Source of the DNA: Ardenticatenaceae bacterium
Lineage (GTDB): Bacteria; Chloroflexota; Anaerolineae; Promineifilales; Promineifilaceae
DNA length: 58,150 bases
Direction: 5' to 3'
Assembly (NCBI GenBank): GCA_020634495.1
Contig: JACKBR010000029.1
Span: 1 to 58,150 of the forward strand
Shown: piece after piece, positions 41,584 to 49,202 of the stretch
Layout: each line of letters starts with the position of its first letter
Position numbering within the stretch: the first letter of the stretch is position 1
The notes under the pieces: model-generated
Told to the model about the DNA's origin: nothing
Database searches by the model: none
Seen by the model: the letters and a program-made list of their open reading frames with translations, nothing else
Position numbers and translations under genes: made by a program

Positions 41584-44556
41584 CTATAAAGTGCTTACCG
41601 GATCAATATCCACCATCCACTTGGGCGGAATAGGGAAATCGGACAGCAGGCGGTTGGGGTCTGGGGAACGCACGATGATTTGCCACCGGAAACGGCCGTC
41701 CACCCGGTTAAAAAATGGCGGCACAGGCCCCAAAATCTCCGACGCCGCCAGCGCCTTCTCCCGAATGTGCAGCCGCAGCCCCTTGGCCAGCGCCTCTGCC
41801 TCCCGCTTGCCCCGCTCATCCACCGGATCGATTAGCAGCAGCCGGGCCATGCGCCGGAACGGCGGCAGGCTGTGCTGCGTGCGGAAGCGAATCTCATCAA
41901 TGTAAAACGAGGCAAAATCATGTTCCGCAGCGGCCTGAATGGCGTAATGCTCCGGCTTGTAGGTTTGGATGATGACCCGGCCACCCAGCAAGCCCCGCCC
42001 GGCCCGGCCCGCCACCTGCGCCAAAACCTGGAAGGCCCGCTCCCCTGTGCGGTAATCTGGCAGCCCCAGCGACACATCGGCCGAAATGACGCCCACCAGC
42101 GTCACCAGCGGCAAATCCAGCCCCTTGGCAATCATTTGCGTGCCCACCAAAATATCGGCTTCCTGATTGATGAAACTGGCCAGCAGCGTCTCGTGCTTGT
42201 ACCGTCCAGCCGTGGTGTCCCGATCCCAGCGCGTAATGCGCGCTTCAGGCCAGCGCTGCTGCACGCGCTGCGCCACTTCCTCTGTGCCCAGGCCAAAATA
42301 GCGAATCCGTTTTGATTGGCAAACCGGACATTCCGTTTGGTGCGGTTCACGACGGCCGCAATGGTGGCACACCAGCATCATGTTGTGGCGATGGTACGTC
42401 AGCGGCAGATCGCAGCGGGGGCAGGTGGCCACGTAGCCACAGTCCCGGCAAATAACAAAGGTGGCCGAACCGCGCCGGTTAAGGAACAAAATAGCCTGTT
42501 CGTCGCGCTCCAGCGTTTCGGTAATCGCTTTTTCCAGGGCGCGGCTAAAAATGGAGCGATTCCCAGCGCGTAGTTCCTGGCGCAAATCCACAATTTGAAT
42601 AGGGGGCAGGGGAATCGTCAGCGCATCATCCGGGTCTTCGCCCTCATGCTGATAATGATTTTGCAGCTTTAGCCGTTCTGCCTGGCTTTCCAGGCGTTGG
42701 CGGTGGCCCATGACGCGCTTTGGTAGTTCCAGCAGTTGGAAACGGCCGCTCTGCGCGCGATGGTAGGTCACGATGTCGGGTGTCGCACTACCCATGATCA
42801 CCGTTGCTCCAATGATTTGGGCCAGGGCAACGGCCGTTTCGCGGGTGTGGTAATACGGCGGCGGCACAGGTGGCGTTTGTTTGTAGCTGGGATCGTGCTC
42901 CTCATCCAGCACAATGACGCCCAGATTTGGCAGCGGCGTAAACAAGGCGCTGCGCGGCCCCACCACAATATCAAACAAGCCCTGGCGGGCGCGCCGCCAG
43001 GTGTCGTACCGTTCACCGTCGGTCAGGCGGCTGTGCAGGATGGCCACGCGCCCGGGAAAGCGAGCGGCAAAGCGGCGCACCGTTTGCGGCGTCAGGGCAA
43101 TTTCCGGCACCAGCACAATCGCTTGTTGACCCTCATTCAGGGCATAATTGATGGCTCGCATGTAAATTTCGGTTTTGCCGCTGCCCGTAACGCCGTGCAG
43201 CAGGAATGGTAGGGGTGAACGTGTGATAGGGTGAATAGGTGAAGTGTCATTGGTCACCCCTTCACCCCTTCGCCCGTTCACCTGTTCATCTACACCGAGC
43301 ATTGCCATTTTGATGCGTCCCCACACCCGCGCCTGATCGGCCGTGAGCAGCGGCGGTTCGGCGGGGACAAAGTCGCGGTCAGCCAGCGGGTCGCGCCACA
43401 CTTCTTCAGAGCCAAAGCGGATGAGATCGAGCTTGGCCAGCTTGCGCAGGTGGTTGATGGTGGCTTTGGTTTGGGCGTAGATGTCGGTCAGGCTGACGGG
43501 CTGGGCGGCGTGGGCCAGCAGGGTGAGGATGTCGTGGTAGGTGGTGGCCTGGCGCAGCTGCAAGATGCGGCTGAGAACCTGTTTGGGCGGAATGGCCAGG
43601 CTGAGGGTGGCGGGTTCTTGAAGGGATTCAATGAAGCCTTCGGCTTCTAAATTGTGAATTGTGGATTGTGAAGTGTGAATTGTTAACAGATCCAGGGGGC
43701 TGGGGAGTTGGGCGAAGAGGGCGGCGTGTTCGGCTGGTGGTTGTTTGCCGGTGGGGAGGATGGTGGTTTGGGCAGGAGTGCGGTTGATGAGTTCGGCGGC
43801 GACCAGTTTTTGCAGATGGTCTTCTGTGGCTCCGGTGGTGTCGATTACGGCCGTTTCCTGCGGCAGCGGATCGTCACTTTCTAGCAAAAATAACAGCACA
43901 TCGGCCTGCTTGTTGGCCCGGCCCAGGTGCGGCACCACGTTTTGTACCCGCCGGTCGCTGGCAATCAGTTCGGCGGTGCGGATTTTCTTGGGGCGCATTC
44001 GGGGCGGGTCTAGCACGGTGGCTTTGCGTAGAATGTTGCGTTTGGCCAATTGGTTTACGGCCGTTTTCCAATCAATCTTCTCTTTTTTCTTGCCGCTGGC
44101 TTTGCGCAGCCCTTTTTGCAGCTGCCTGCCGCGCAGGTCGCCGCGCTCTTTAAGGAGATCGATGATTTGCTGCTGGAGTGGGGTGAGACGGCCGTTGCCA
44201 TCCCAGTACGGATTGATGTCCACGGTTACATCGGCCCAGCGAGTAAGACCCGGCGGCAGCATAAGGCGCAGGCAGGCGTTGAGCGGAGCCAGATAGGTGC
44301 GGCTAAGCCACTGCGCCAGCTCAATTTGCCACCAGAAAACGACCGGCTTTTCATCAATCAGGGCGATGATCGGCTTGGTTTCTTCAATGGGGGCCGTGTC
44401 GTCAAAGCGCAGGATGATGCCCTGGGCCAGGCGGCGGCCAAACTCCACCTCCACCAGGTGGCCCACGCGCAGCCTGGGGCGCAAATCGGTGGGCACGTCG
44501 TAATGAAACGTACCTTCCAGCGGCGCTTCAATGTTGATTACCAGTTCAGCAAACAT
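41584..44556 (-). CDS. priA: Primosomal protein N' (PriA helicase) carrying in-frame repeat insertions
   Basis: PriA restarts stalled replication forks by 3'-5' unwinding. The N-terminal DNA-binding domain begins MFAELVINIEAPLEGTFHY. Helicase motifs are LLHGVTGSGKTEIY (Walker A, ~459), VLDEEHDPSYKQ (~552), and QVAGRAGRG (motif VI). Eight Cys of the two zinc clusters lie near 702-750 (CRDCGY, CPRCDL, CHHCGRR, CPVCQS). Length is about 990 residues, longer than typical PriA, partly because two short-period repeats are read in frame: TNDTSPIHPITRSPLP (43205-43290) just before Walker A, and TIHTSQSTIHNLE (43651-43686). The start at 44556 matches the family N-terminus; the frame is open further upstream to 44760 but that region belongs to the spacer and the neighbouring gene. 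Confidence 0.93.
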   Translation of the reverse strand: MFAELVINIEAPLEGTFHYDVPTDLRPRLRVGHLVEVEFGRRLAQGIILRFDDTAPIEETKPIIALIDEKPVVFWWQIELAQWLSRTYLAPLNACLRLMLPPGLTRWADVTVDINPYWDGNGRLTPLQQQIIDLLKERGDLRGRQLQKGLRKASGKKKEKIDWKTAVNQLAKRNILRKATVLDPPRMRPKKIRTAELIASDRRVQNVVPHLGRANKQADVLLFLLESDDPLPQETAVIDTTGATEDHLQKLVAAELINRTPAQTTILPTGKQPPAEHAALFAQLPSPLDLLTIHTSQSTIHNLEAEGFIESLQEPATLSLAIPPKQVLSRILQLRQATTYHDILTLLAHAAQPVSLTDIYAQTKATINHLRKLAKLDLIRFGSEEVWRDPLADRDFVPAEPPLLTADQARVWGRIKMAMLGVDEQVNGRRGEGVTNDTSPIHPITRSPLPFLLHGVTGSGKTEIYMRAINYALNEGQQAIVLVPEIALTPQTVRRFAARFPGRVAILHSRLTDGERYDTWRRARQGLFDIVVGPRSALFTPLPNLGVIVLDEEHDPSYKQTPPVPPPYYHTRETAVALAQIIGATVIMGSATPDIVTYHRAQSGRFQLLELPKRVMGHRQRLESQAERLKLQNHYQHEGEDPDDALTIPLPPIQIVDLRQELRAGNRSIFSRALEKAITETLERDEQAILFLNRRGSATFVICRDCGYVATCPRCDLPLTYHRHNMMLVCHHCGRREPHQTECPVCQSKRIRYFGLGTEEVAQRVQQRWPEARITRWDRDTTAGRYKHETLLASFINQEADILVGTQMIAKGLDLPLVTLVGVISADVSLGLPDYRTGERAFQVLAQVAGRAGRGLLGGRVIIQTYKPEHYAIQAAAEHDFASFYIDEIRFRTQHSLPPFRRMARLLLIDPVDERGKREAEALAKGLRLHIREKALAASEILGPVPPFFNRVDGRFRWQIIVRSPDPNRLLSDFPIPPKWMVDIDPVSTL
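43205..43290. repeat. GGTGAAYN octamer hairpin inside priA
   Basis: GGTGAACGTGTGATAGGGTG with further GGTGAA words faces TCACCCCTTCACCCCTTCGC and CGTTCACCTGTTC. The two arms form an inverted, 8-nt periodic array, translated in frame just before the helicase Walker A motif. Confidence 0.75.
43651..43686. repeat. GTGAATT heptamer array inside priA
   Basis: Five 7-nt units (GTGAATT, GTGGATT, GTGAAGT, GTGAATT) are read in frame in priA as part of a Thr/Ser/His/Ile-rich insert. The same words occur as an inverted pair at 46380-46487. Confidence 0.75.
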
Positions 44557-44606
44557 CTGTTCTAGCGTATTGCGCTTTGGACTTTTGGTCAAGGGTGGAA
44601 AATCAA

Positions 44607-45035
44607 TTAGGCAGTTTTGATGATTTTGACTTTCTTGTAACAATCCAGACAGAATGGCCTGGACATGGAACCAGAATTTGAAATGCCACAAGCATGACAA
44701 AATTTTTCTTCGTAAGTCATGTTCTTGTACCGATTCCAAGATTTGAAACAACTTTTGCAAAAGGGTTTATTCAAACTGAAGGGAATTTGGATGCCACAGC
44801 GAATGCAAATTCCGAAACTTGGCTCATAAAGCTTTTCATTTAGCTCCCGCTCAGCCTTTGATTTTTCATGAGCCTGGTGGCAATCTCGGCACAAAACTGT
44901 GATATCGCCCGGTAATTCCTGGCCAATTCTCTCATACGTGCGGTGATGTGCTTCTACTTCGAACTTCGGAACGAGGTCGGTTACAATTGACAGCGATGCC
45001 TGCCCGTACTTTTGCGTCCTCAGCTTTCTTTTCAC
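44607..45035 (-). CDS. Small HNH-like protein with zinc-ribbon pairs
   Basis: The first half has an HNH endonuclease-like pattern (EVEAHHRTYERIG then LCRDCHQAHEKS), where two His and CxxC-H would bind metal. The second half carries two further zinc knuckles (CIRCGIQIPFS...CKSC and CHACGISNSG...CLDC). Together they give a 142-residue protein with a possible DNA-binding or nicking role. The start is GTG. It lies 50 bp upstream of priA on the same strand. It has no ACGGCCGT copy and is AT-rich compared with priA, which suggests recent acquisition. Function is not established. Confidence 0.65.
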   Translation of the reverse strand: MKRKLRTQKYGQASLSIVTDLVPKFEVEAHHRTYERIGQELPGDITVLCRDCHQAHEKSKAERELNEKLYEPSFGICIRCGIQIPFSLNKPFCKSCFKSWNRYKNMTYEEKFCHACGISNSGSMSRPFCLDCYKKVKIIKTA

Positions 45036-45147
45036 TCTTTGAATCGGATGTATCGTTTTGTATTTAACTGCTTGTTTGGGGTAGATATGGGCAGCAGCCC
45101 GCCGAGAGGAAACTGGTGTATCGCTTTGGCTTTAGCCCAGTTCTTGT

Positions 45148-45516
45148 TCAATGAAGCTTTCTAGCCGTTAGCCGTTGAACAATGGCTAAGAGTTTATGGC
45201 TGAGTTCTTTAATTTCTGCATAGGCAGTCTCTTTTTGTGAGCATTGTTCATTGAGAAGCTTTAGCTGCAATTCTTTTTCATGACTAATTTGTATCAATGG
45301 ATTTATGATCTCAGCTGCTTTTTTCGCCCGTTGATATTTCTTTTCAATATGAGCAATTTCGAGATCAATTTTGATGTTCAAGATTCTTAAAAGGGCTTCT
45401 GCTTTTTCAATCTTTACAATCCCTTTTTGAGCGTCTTGAATGGTCGTTGGGCGAAAACTGCCCTTTGGTGGGACAAGTTCAGCTAATTTTGCCCTATAAA
45501 TTTCTGGTTTTGCCAT
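45148..45516 (-). CDS. Hypothetical coiled-coil protein, 122 residues
   Basis: The protein has an N-terminal tail (MAKPEIYRAKLAELVPPKGS) and a long helical region rich in Lys, Glu and Leu from about residue 30 to the end, typical of a coiled coil. No signal, membrane helix or catalytic motif is visible, and I do not recognise the family. The region is AT-rich like the neighbouring HNH-like gene, with which it may form a small acquired island. The ATG has no clear ribosome binding site, with TAAAAT just upstream. Confidence 0.5.
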   Translation of the reverse strand: MAKPEIYRAKLAELVPPKGSFRPTTIQDAQKGIVKIEKAEALLRILNIKIDLEIAHIEKKYQRAKKAAEIINPLIQISHEKELQLKLLNEQCSQKETAYAEIKELSHKLLAIVQRLTARKLH

Positions 45517-45621
45517 ATTATTTTAGAGAGATAATAGAAAAAATTTTGCGTTATCGAGAGAAAAACATCCAAATTCAATGGGTAGAAAGGATGAATCCGT
45601 GTATCATTAGCACAAAGATAC

Positions 45622-46386
45622 ATGGAGAAAGTTACGATAAAAGTTATGACGTCTAGCCAAGCTTCCCCCCAGATTTTACATGCGGATCAGGAACATGCGG
45701 GATTACGTACGGCCGTATTCTTCCTCCTTTTCATTACCCTGGTAGCTGCCTTTTTTGGCATTCGGGCGTTGTTAACCGCGCTAAGCCCGGTGGGTACGCC
45801 AGATTATGCGTTTGTGGCCTCCTGTGCAGGGGCGCTGCCGCTGGCGCTCTTCCTTGTGTGGCTGGCAGAAATGGGGCTAAAGCGGCATTGGCCAAGCGGC
45901 CGTTCCATCACCCTCACCAACGACGGCCTGCACATGCAAACGGAAACAGACAAACAGTGGCAGATTACCCAGGGGCAGGAGATTGTGCCGCTTTTTTATT
46001 ATTTTGAAATGCGTGGCTGGCCGCGTGGCGGGCGCGAGCGGCGCGTGCCGCGCACCTGGCTTTGTTTGGCCGTTGAGGTAAAAGCGGGCAAAAAGCAGGC
46101 GATTGCCTTCACCTTTATGCCACCAAACAAGGCGCGTTCCTGGCTGGATACGGCCGTTGGCCCAGCCCAGTTCCACCAGATTCAGCCACGCGACGTGTAT
46201 GGTAAATCAATCCGCGCCCGCATGAGCGTCCCCAGCAGGCCAGAAATTCCTGCGGCCGTTCTCACCGGGGCCGATGGCAGCTATTGGCTGGCCGAACGCC
46301 GCCGCTGGACGGAAGGGTTTGAGCTGACGACAAAACAGTTTGAGCAATTTATGAGCCATATTCAAACAACCTTGTTGGAATTGTGA
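45622..46386 (+). CDS. Hypothetical membrane protein with two helices
   Basis: Two membrane helices (about residues 27-50 and 62-85) form a hairpin, followed by a cytoplasmic beta-rich domain of about 160 residues (RSITLTNDGLHMQTETDKQ, IVPLFYYFEMRGWPRGGRER). The layout looks like PH-domain-type membrane proteins, but I cannot assign a family. Start is uncertain: ATG at 45622 or an in-frame ATG at 45646, where a TACGAT box 7 nt upstream would again suggest leaderless transcription. The last codons (Leu-Glu-Leu-stop) lie in a GTGAATT array. Confidence 0.65.
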   Translation: MEKVTIKVMTSSQASPQILHADQEHAGLRTAVFFLLFITLVAAFFGIRALLTALSPVGTPDYAFVASCAGALPLALFLVWLAEMGLKRHWPSGRSITLTNDGLHMQTETDKQWQITQGQEIVPLFYYFEMRGWPRGGRERRVPRTWLCLAVEVKAGKKQAIAFTFMPPNKARSWLDTAVGPAQFHQIQPRDVYGKSIRARMSVPSRPEIPAAVLTGADGSYWLAERRRWTEGFELTTKQFEQFMSHIQTTLLEL

Positions 46387-46487
46387 ATTGTCTGGAAAGA
46401 CCCTAAGGGTTTAACCTCTAAACGGTCAGATTACCCCAGAACAAACCCTTAGGGTCTGTATATTCACAATTCTCCATTCACAATTAC
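46380..46487. repeat. Nested inverted repeats between membrane-protein and acyl-CoA dehydrogenase genes
   Basis: An outer pair GAATTGTGAATTGT (46379-46392) and ATTCACAATTCTCCATTCACA encloses an inner perfect 15-bp pair AGACCCTAAGGGTTT (46398-46412) and AAACCCTTAGGGTCT (46443-46457). The inner pair belongs to the same family as 41311-41370; the outer words match the array inside priA. Confidence 0.8.
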
Positions 46488-46505
46488 TCTGGAGGATTTC
46501 CCACG

Positions 46506-47669
46506 ATGTTTGACTTTATAACCGAAGAGCACAAGATGATTCAGCAAGAAGCGCGCCGCTTTGCCCAAAATGAGGTGGCTCCCGTAGCTGAACACCATGA
46601 CCATACTGGCGAGTTTCCCATCAACACGGTGCGCAAAATGGGCGAATTGGGCTTTATGGGCATTGAGGTGCCAGAAGAGTACGGCGGCATCGGCATGGAC
46701 ACGCTGGCCTACTCCATGGCCCTCACCGAAATTTGCAGGGCCGACGCCAGCCACGGCACGGTGATGTCGGTGAATAATTCGCTGTACTGCCACGGCATTC
46801 TGAAATTTGGCACCGAGGAGCAAATTCAGAAGTACGTGGTGCCGGTGGCCAGCGGCCAGAAAATTGGAGCTTACAGCCTCACAGAACCGATGTCGGGCAG
46901 TGACGCGGGCACGATGAAGAGCCGGGCGGTGTTGAATGACGCCGGAACGCATTATGTGATAAACGGCCGTAAATCCTGGGTCACCTCCGCGCCATTTGCC
47001 GACTACATCGTCCTGTTCACCATGAGCCAGCCGGAGAAAAAACACAAAGGCGTCACCGCTTTCCTCATCGAAACAACCAATCCCGGCTTTGAGCGCGGCA
47101 AAACGGAGCCAAAGCTGGGCATTCGCGCCAGCGCCACCAGTGAGATCATCTTCGACAACTACGAATGCCCGGTAGAAAATCGGCTGGGGCAGGAAGGCGA
47201 AGGGTTCAAAATCGCGATGACGGTGTTGGACGCCGGACGCATTGGCATTGCTTCCCAGGCGCTGGGCATTGCCGAAGCGGCCCTGGAAGCCAGCGTGGCT
47301 TACGCGCAAGAGCGCGAGGCGTTTGGCCAAAAAATTGGCCAATTCCAGATGATCCAGCAAAAGCTGGCCGACATGAAGTGCCGTGTAGACGCCAGCCGTC
47401 TGCTCATTTACCAGGCATGTTTGGCCAAGAAAGCGGCTAAAGAAAACGGCGGACGCTACTCCATGGAAGCGAGCATGGCCAAGCTGTACGCCAGCGAAAC
47501 GGCGATGTACGTCACCACCGAAGCGATTCAAATTCATGGCGGGATGGGCTACAGCAAAGAGATGCCGCTAGAGCGCTACTTCCGCGATGCCAAGATTACG
47601 GAAATTTACGAAGGAACCAGCGAAATTCAGCGCATGGTGATTGCCCGCAGCCTGACGGGTTTGCGCTAA
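46506..47669 (+). CDS. Acyl-CoA dehydrogenase
   Basis: This 387-residue flavoprotein catalyses the first step of beta-oxidation or amino-acid acyl-CoA breakdown. The FAD/substrate signature AYSLTEPMSGSDAGTM lies near 124-139, and the C-terminal signature with the catalytic Glu is IYEGTSEIQRMVIAR (Glu ~368). The position of this Glu matches short/medium/butyryl-type enzymes. GGAGG precedes the ATG by 10 nt. No beta-oxidation partner is adjacent; downstream is only a tiny membrane peptide. Substrate chain length cannot be judged. Confidence 0.95.
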   Translation: MFDFITEEHKMIQQEARRFAQNEVAPVAEHHDHTGEFPINTVRKMGELGFMGIEVPEEYGGIGMDTLAYSMALTEICRADASHGTVMSVNNSLYCHGILKFGTEEQIQKYVVPVASGQKIGAYSLTEPMSGSDAGTMKSRAVLNDAGTHYVINGRKSWVTSAPFADYIVLFTMSQPEKKHKGVTAFLIETTNPGFERGKTEPKLGIRASATSEIIFDNYECPVENRLGQEGEGFKIAMTVLDAGRIGIASQALGIAEAALEASVAYAQEREAFGQKIGQFQMIQQKLADMKCRVDASRLLIYQACLAKKAAKENGGRYSMEASMAKLYASETAMYVTTEAIQIHGGMGYSKEMPLERYFRDAKITEIYEGTSEIQRMVIARSLTGLR

Positions 47670-47695
47670 TCGCTTAATAGAATCGAGGTTGTAAG

Positions 47696-47785
47696 ATGTC
47701 TAAACCATCATTGGGATACAAAATATTTCTTATTTTGATGCTTGTTTTACTTGTTTTGCCAATCGTGCTGCAACTGTTTCGTTAG
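47696..47785 (+). CDS. 29-residue single-pass membrane peptide
   Basis: An ATG with GAGG 6 nt upstream opens a 29-codon frame: MSKPSLGYK, then a fully hydrophobic helix (IFLILMLVLLVLPIVLQL) and FR at the end. It lies 26 nt after the acyl-CoA dehydrogenase gene and directly before a terminator, so it would be the last gene of that transcript. The positive-start, hydrophobic-middle, Arg-end layout is typical of real small membrane proteins. Function unknown. Confidence 0.65.
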   Translation: MSKPSLGYKIFLILMLVLLVLPIVLQLFR

Positions 47786-47804
47786 GCAACCTTGCAAAAC
47801 CAGC

Positions 47805-47840
47805 GAGCGAGGGTGGCGAATTTACCCCCTCGCTCATTTT
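47805..47840. terminator. Bidirectional terminator
   Basis: GAGCGAGGG (47805-47813) pairs with CCCTCGCTC (47827-47835) and is followed by ATTTTC on the plus strand. It lies between the convergent small-peptide gene and yggT. Confidence 0.85.
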
Positions 47841-47844
47841 CATC

Positions 47845-48123
47845 TTAAGCCATCCCCAGCAACACCTGGACAATCAATCCTCTAATTAAATCCAAACCAA
47901 GCAAAACGATAATTGGCGAAAGGTCGAGGCCGCCCATGGAGGGCAACATGCGCCGCACGGGCTGCATGATCGGCTCGGTTGCCTGGAACACGAAGCGCAG
48001 AATTGGCCCCCAGACGGGGTGGTAAGGGTCTACTCGAATCCAGGAAAGGATGACACGCGCCAGAATAAGATAGGTGTAGGCGCGAAAGATGATGTGGACA
48101 GCGTTTGCCAGGGCAATAATCAT
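47845..48123 (-). CDS. yggT: YggT family membrane protein
   Basis: This 92-residue protein has two membrane hairpins with the family pattern ARVILSWIRVDPYHPVW and ATEPIMQPVRRMLPSMGGLDLSPI. YggT proteins occur beside yggS and division genes in many bacteria and appear to help envelope homeostasis or osmotic stress. AAGGA lies 7 nt before the ATG. The yggS gene lies upstream on the same strand, separated by a long repeat hairpin. Confidence 0.92.
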   Translation of the reverse strand: MIIALANAVHIIFRAYTYLILARVILSWIRVDPYHPVWGPILRFVFQATEPIMQPVRRMLPSMGGLDLSPIIVLLGLDLIRGLIVQVLLGMA

Positions 48124-48163
48124 GAAAAATTCCTTGTATTTTAGTGTCTACTTCAAAAATAAA

Positions 48164-48336
48164 CCGCAGAGACGCAGAGAACGCAGAGAGAATGAACCGG
48201 AGAATAGTTTTCATTCATGGTGTTGAGCCTGCGCTCATGTTGTCTCTTCTGTAAAACTCGCAGATTTTGCAAATGAAGGCTGACTTTTCTCGAATAACTC
48301 TGCGTCTTTGCGCCTCTGCGTTGGCTTTTTCTGTGA
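48164..48336. repeat. CGCAGAGA-type inverted array between yggS and yggT
   Basis: ACCGCAGAGACGCAGAGAAC with further CGCAGAG words faces TCTGCGTCTTTGCGCCTCTG across about 130 bp. Both arms have 8-9 nt periodicity. The same family is at 15300, 49125 and, in frame, at 52928. Confidence 0.8.
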
Positions 48337-48341
48337 ACGTG

Positions 48342-49094
48342 TTAGTGTGTTTGCCGTTCGCCAAAAATGGCCCGGCCAACGCGCACATGGGTGGCTCCTT
48401 CAGCGATGGCCAGTGGGTAGTCGTCGGTCATGCCCATGGAAAGGGCTAACGGCCGTTCCCATCCCATCTCCTCAGCCAACCATTCCGCCAGCAGGCGGGT
48501 GCGCTTAAAAACGGTGCGGATGAAGTCCGGTTCGGCATCCCAGGGAGCCATCGTCATCAGCCCCTGGAGGGTTAAACCCGGCAGCGCGGCCACCGTTTTG
48601 CCAAAGTTACGGATTTCAGCCCGTTGGGTTGCGTTATTTTCCCAATCTACACAATTTACTCCTGATTTACTCATCTCGCCGGAAATGTTGATTTCGAGGA
48701 AGGTGGGCAGGGGGTGCGTTTGGGCACGGCCGTTTTCCTGCAAGCGCGTGGAGAGGCGATTGGCAATCTTCAGCCGGTCCAGGGCGTGGAACACGTCGGC
48801 ATGGTCGGCGATGAGGTTGGTTTTGCGGCTTTGCAGCGTGCCGATGAAGTGCCAGACGATGCCGCTGTCTGGGCCGAGTTGAGCTTCGACGAACGGCCGT
48901 TTCTCCTCCAACTCCTCCGCTCGATTTTCGCCAAAGTGGCGCATTCCAGCGGCGTACGCTTCCAGAATGGTCTCCACGGGCCACGTTTTGGTCACGGCCA
49001 CCAGCGTGATCTCGGCTGGGTTGCGGTTGGCTTCGGCTGCGGCGTGGGCAATCTGGTGCAGAACGTCCTGGTAGCGGGTTTCGAGTGTGCTCAT
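48342..49094 (-). CDS. yggS: YggS/PROSC-type PLP homeostasis protein
   Basis: This 250-residue PLP-binding protein has the Schiff-base Lys in ITLVAVTKTWP (~34), RHFGENRAEELEEKRPF, WHFIGTLQSRKTNLI and the phosphate-binding end LSMGMTDDYPLAIAEGATHVRVGRAIFG. It is a single-domain alanine-racemase-like barrel that controls free pyridoxal phosphate. The ATG is only 6 nt after a perfect TATAAT, so the mRNA should be leaderless. It is followed by a CGCAGAGA array and yggT. Confidence 0.94.
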   Translation of the reverse strand: MSTLETRYQDVLHQIAHAAAEANRNPAEITLVAVTKTWPVETILEAYAAGMRHFGENRAEELEEKRPFVEAQLGPDSGIVWHFIGTLQSRKTNLIADHADVFHALDRLKIANRLSTRLQENGRAQTHPLPTFLEINISGEMSKSGVNCVDWENNATQRAEIRNFGKTVAALPGLTLQGLMTMAPWDAEPDFIRTVFKRTRLLAEWLAEEMGWERPLALSMGMTDDYPLAIAEGATHVRVGRAIFGERQTH

Positions 49095-49100
49095 GCGGTG

Positions 49101-49109
49101 ATTATAACA
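49101..49109 (-). promoter_or_regulatory. Extended -10 promoter of yggS (leaderless)
   Basis: The minus strand reads TGTTATAAT, a TGn-extended perfect -10 (TATAAT at 49101-49106), followed by CACCGC and ATG. No -35 or ribosome binding site is seen. Confidence 0.6.
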
Positions 49110-49124
49110 AGGGAACGGCCGTTT

Positions 49125-49202
49125 TGCTTATCGTGGAGATCGCAGAGAGCATAGAGATTTACTTTGTTTTCTCAGTGCTCTCCGCGTTCTCCGCGGTGAA
49201 AA
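49125..49202. repeat. CGCAGAGA/CTCCGCG array after the second dehydrogenase-like gene
   Basis: GTGGAGATCGCAGAGAGCAT pairs loosely with GTGCTCTCCGCGTTCTCCGC across an AT-rich loop. It lies upstream of yggS and borders the stop of the next gene. Confidence 0.65.

Noticed and set aside
44556..44760. 68-residue N-terminal extension of PriA
   Set aside because: The extra residues overlap the HNH-like gene and do not match PriA, whose family start is MFAELVIN-like.
46464..47537. 357-codon minus-strand frame opposite acyl-CoA dehydrogenase
   Set aside because: Shadow of a fully conserved enzyme on the other strand.
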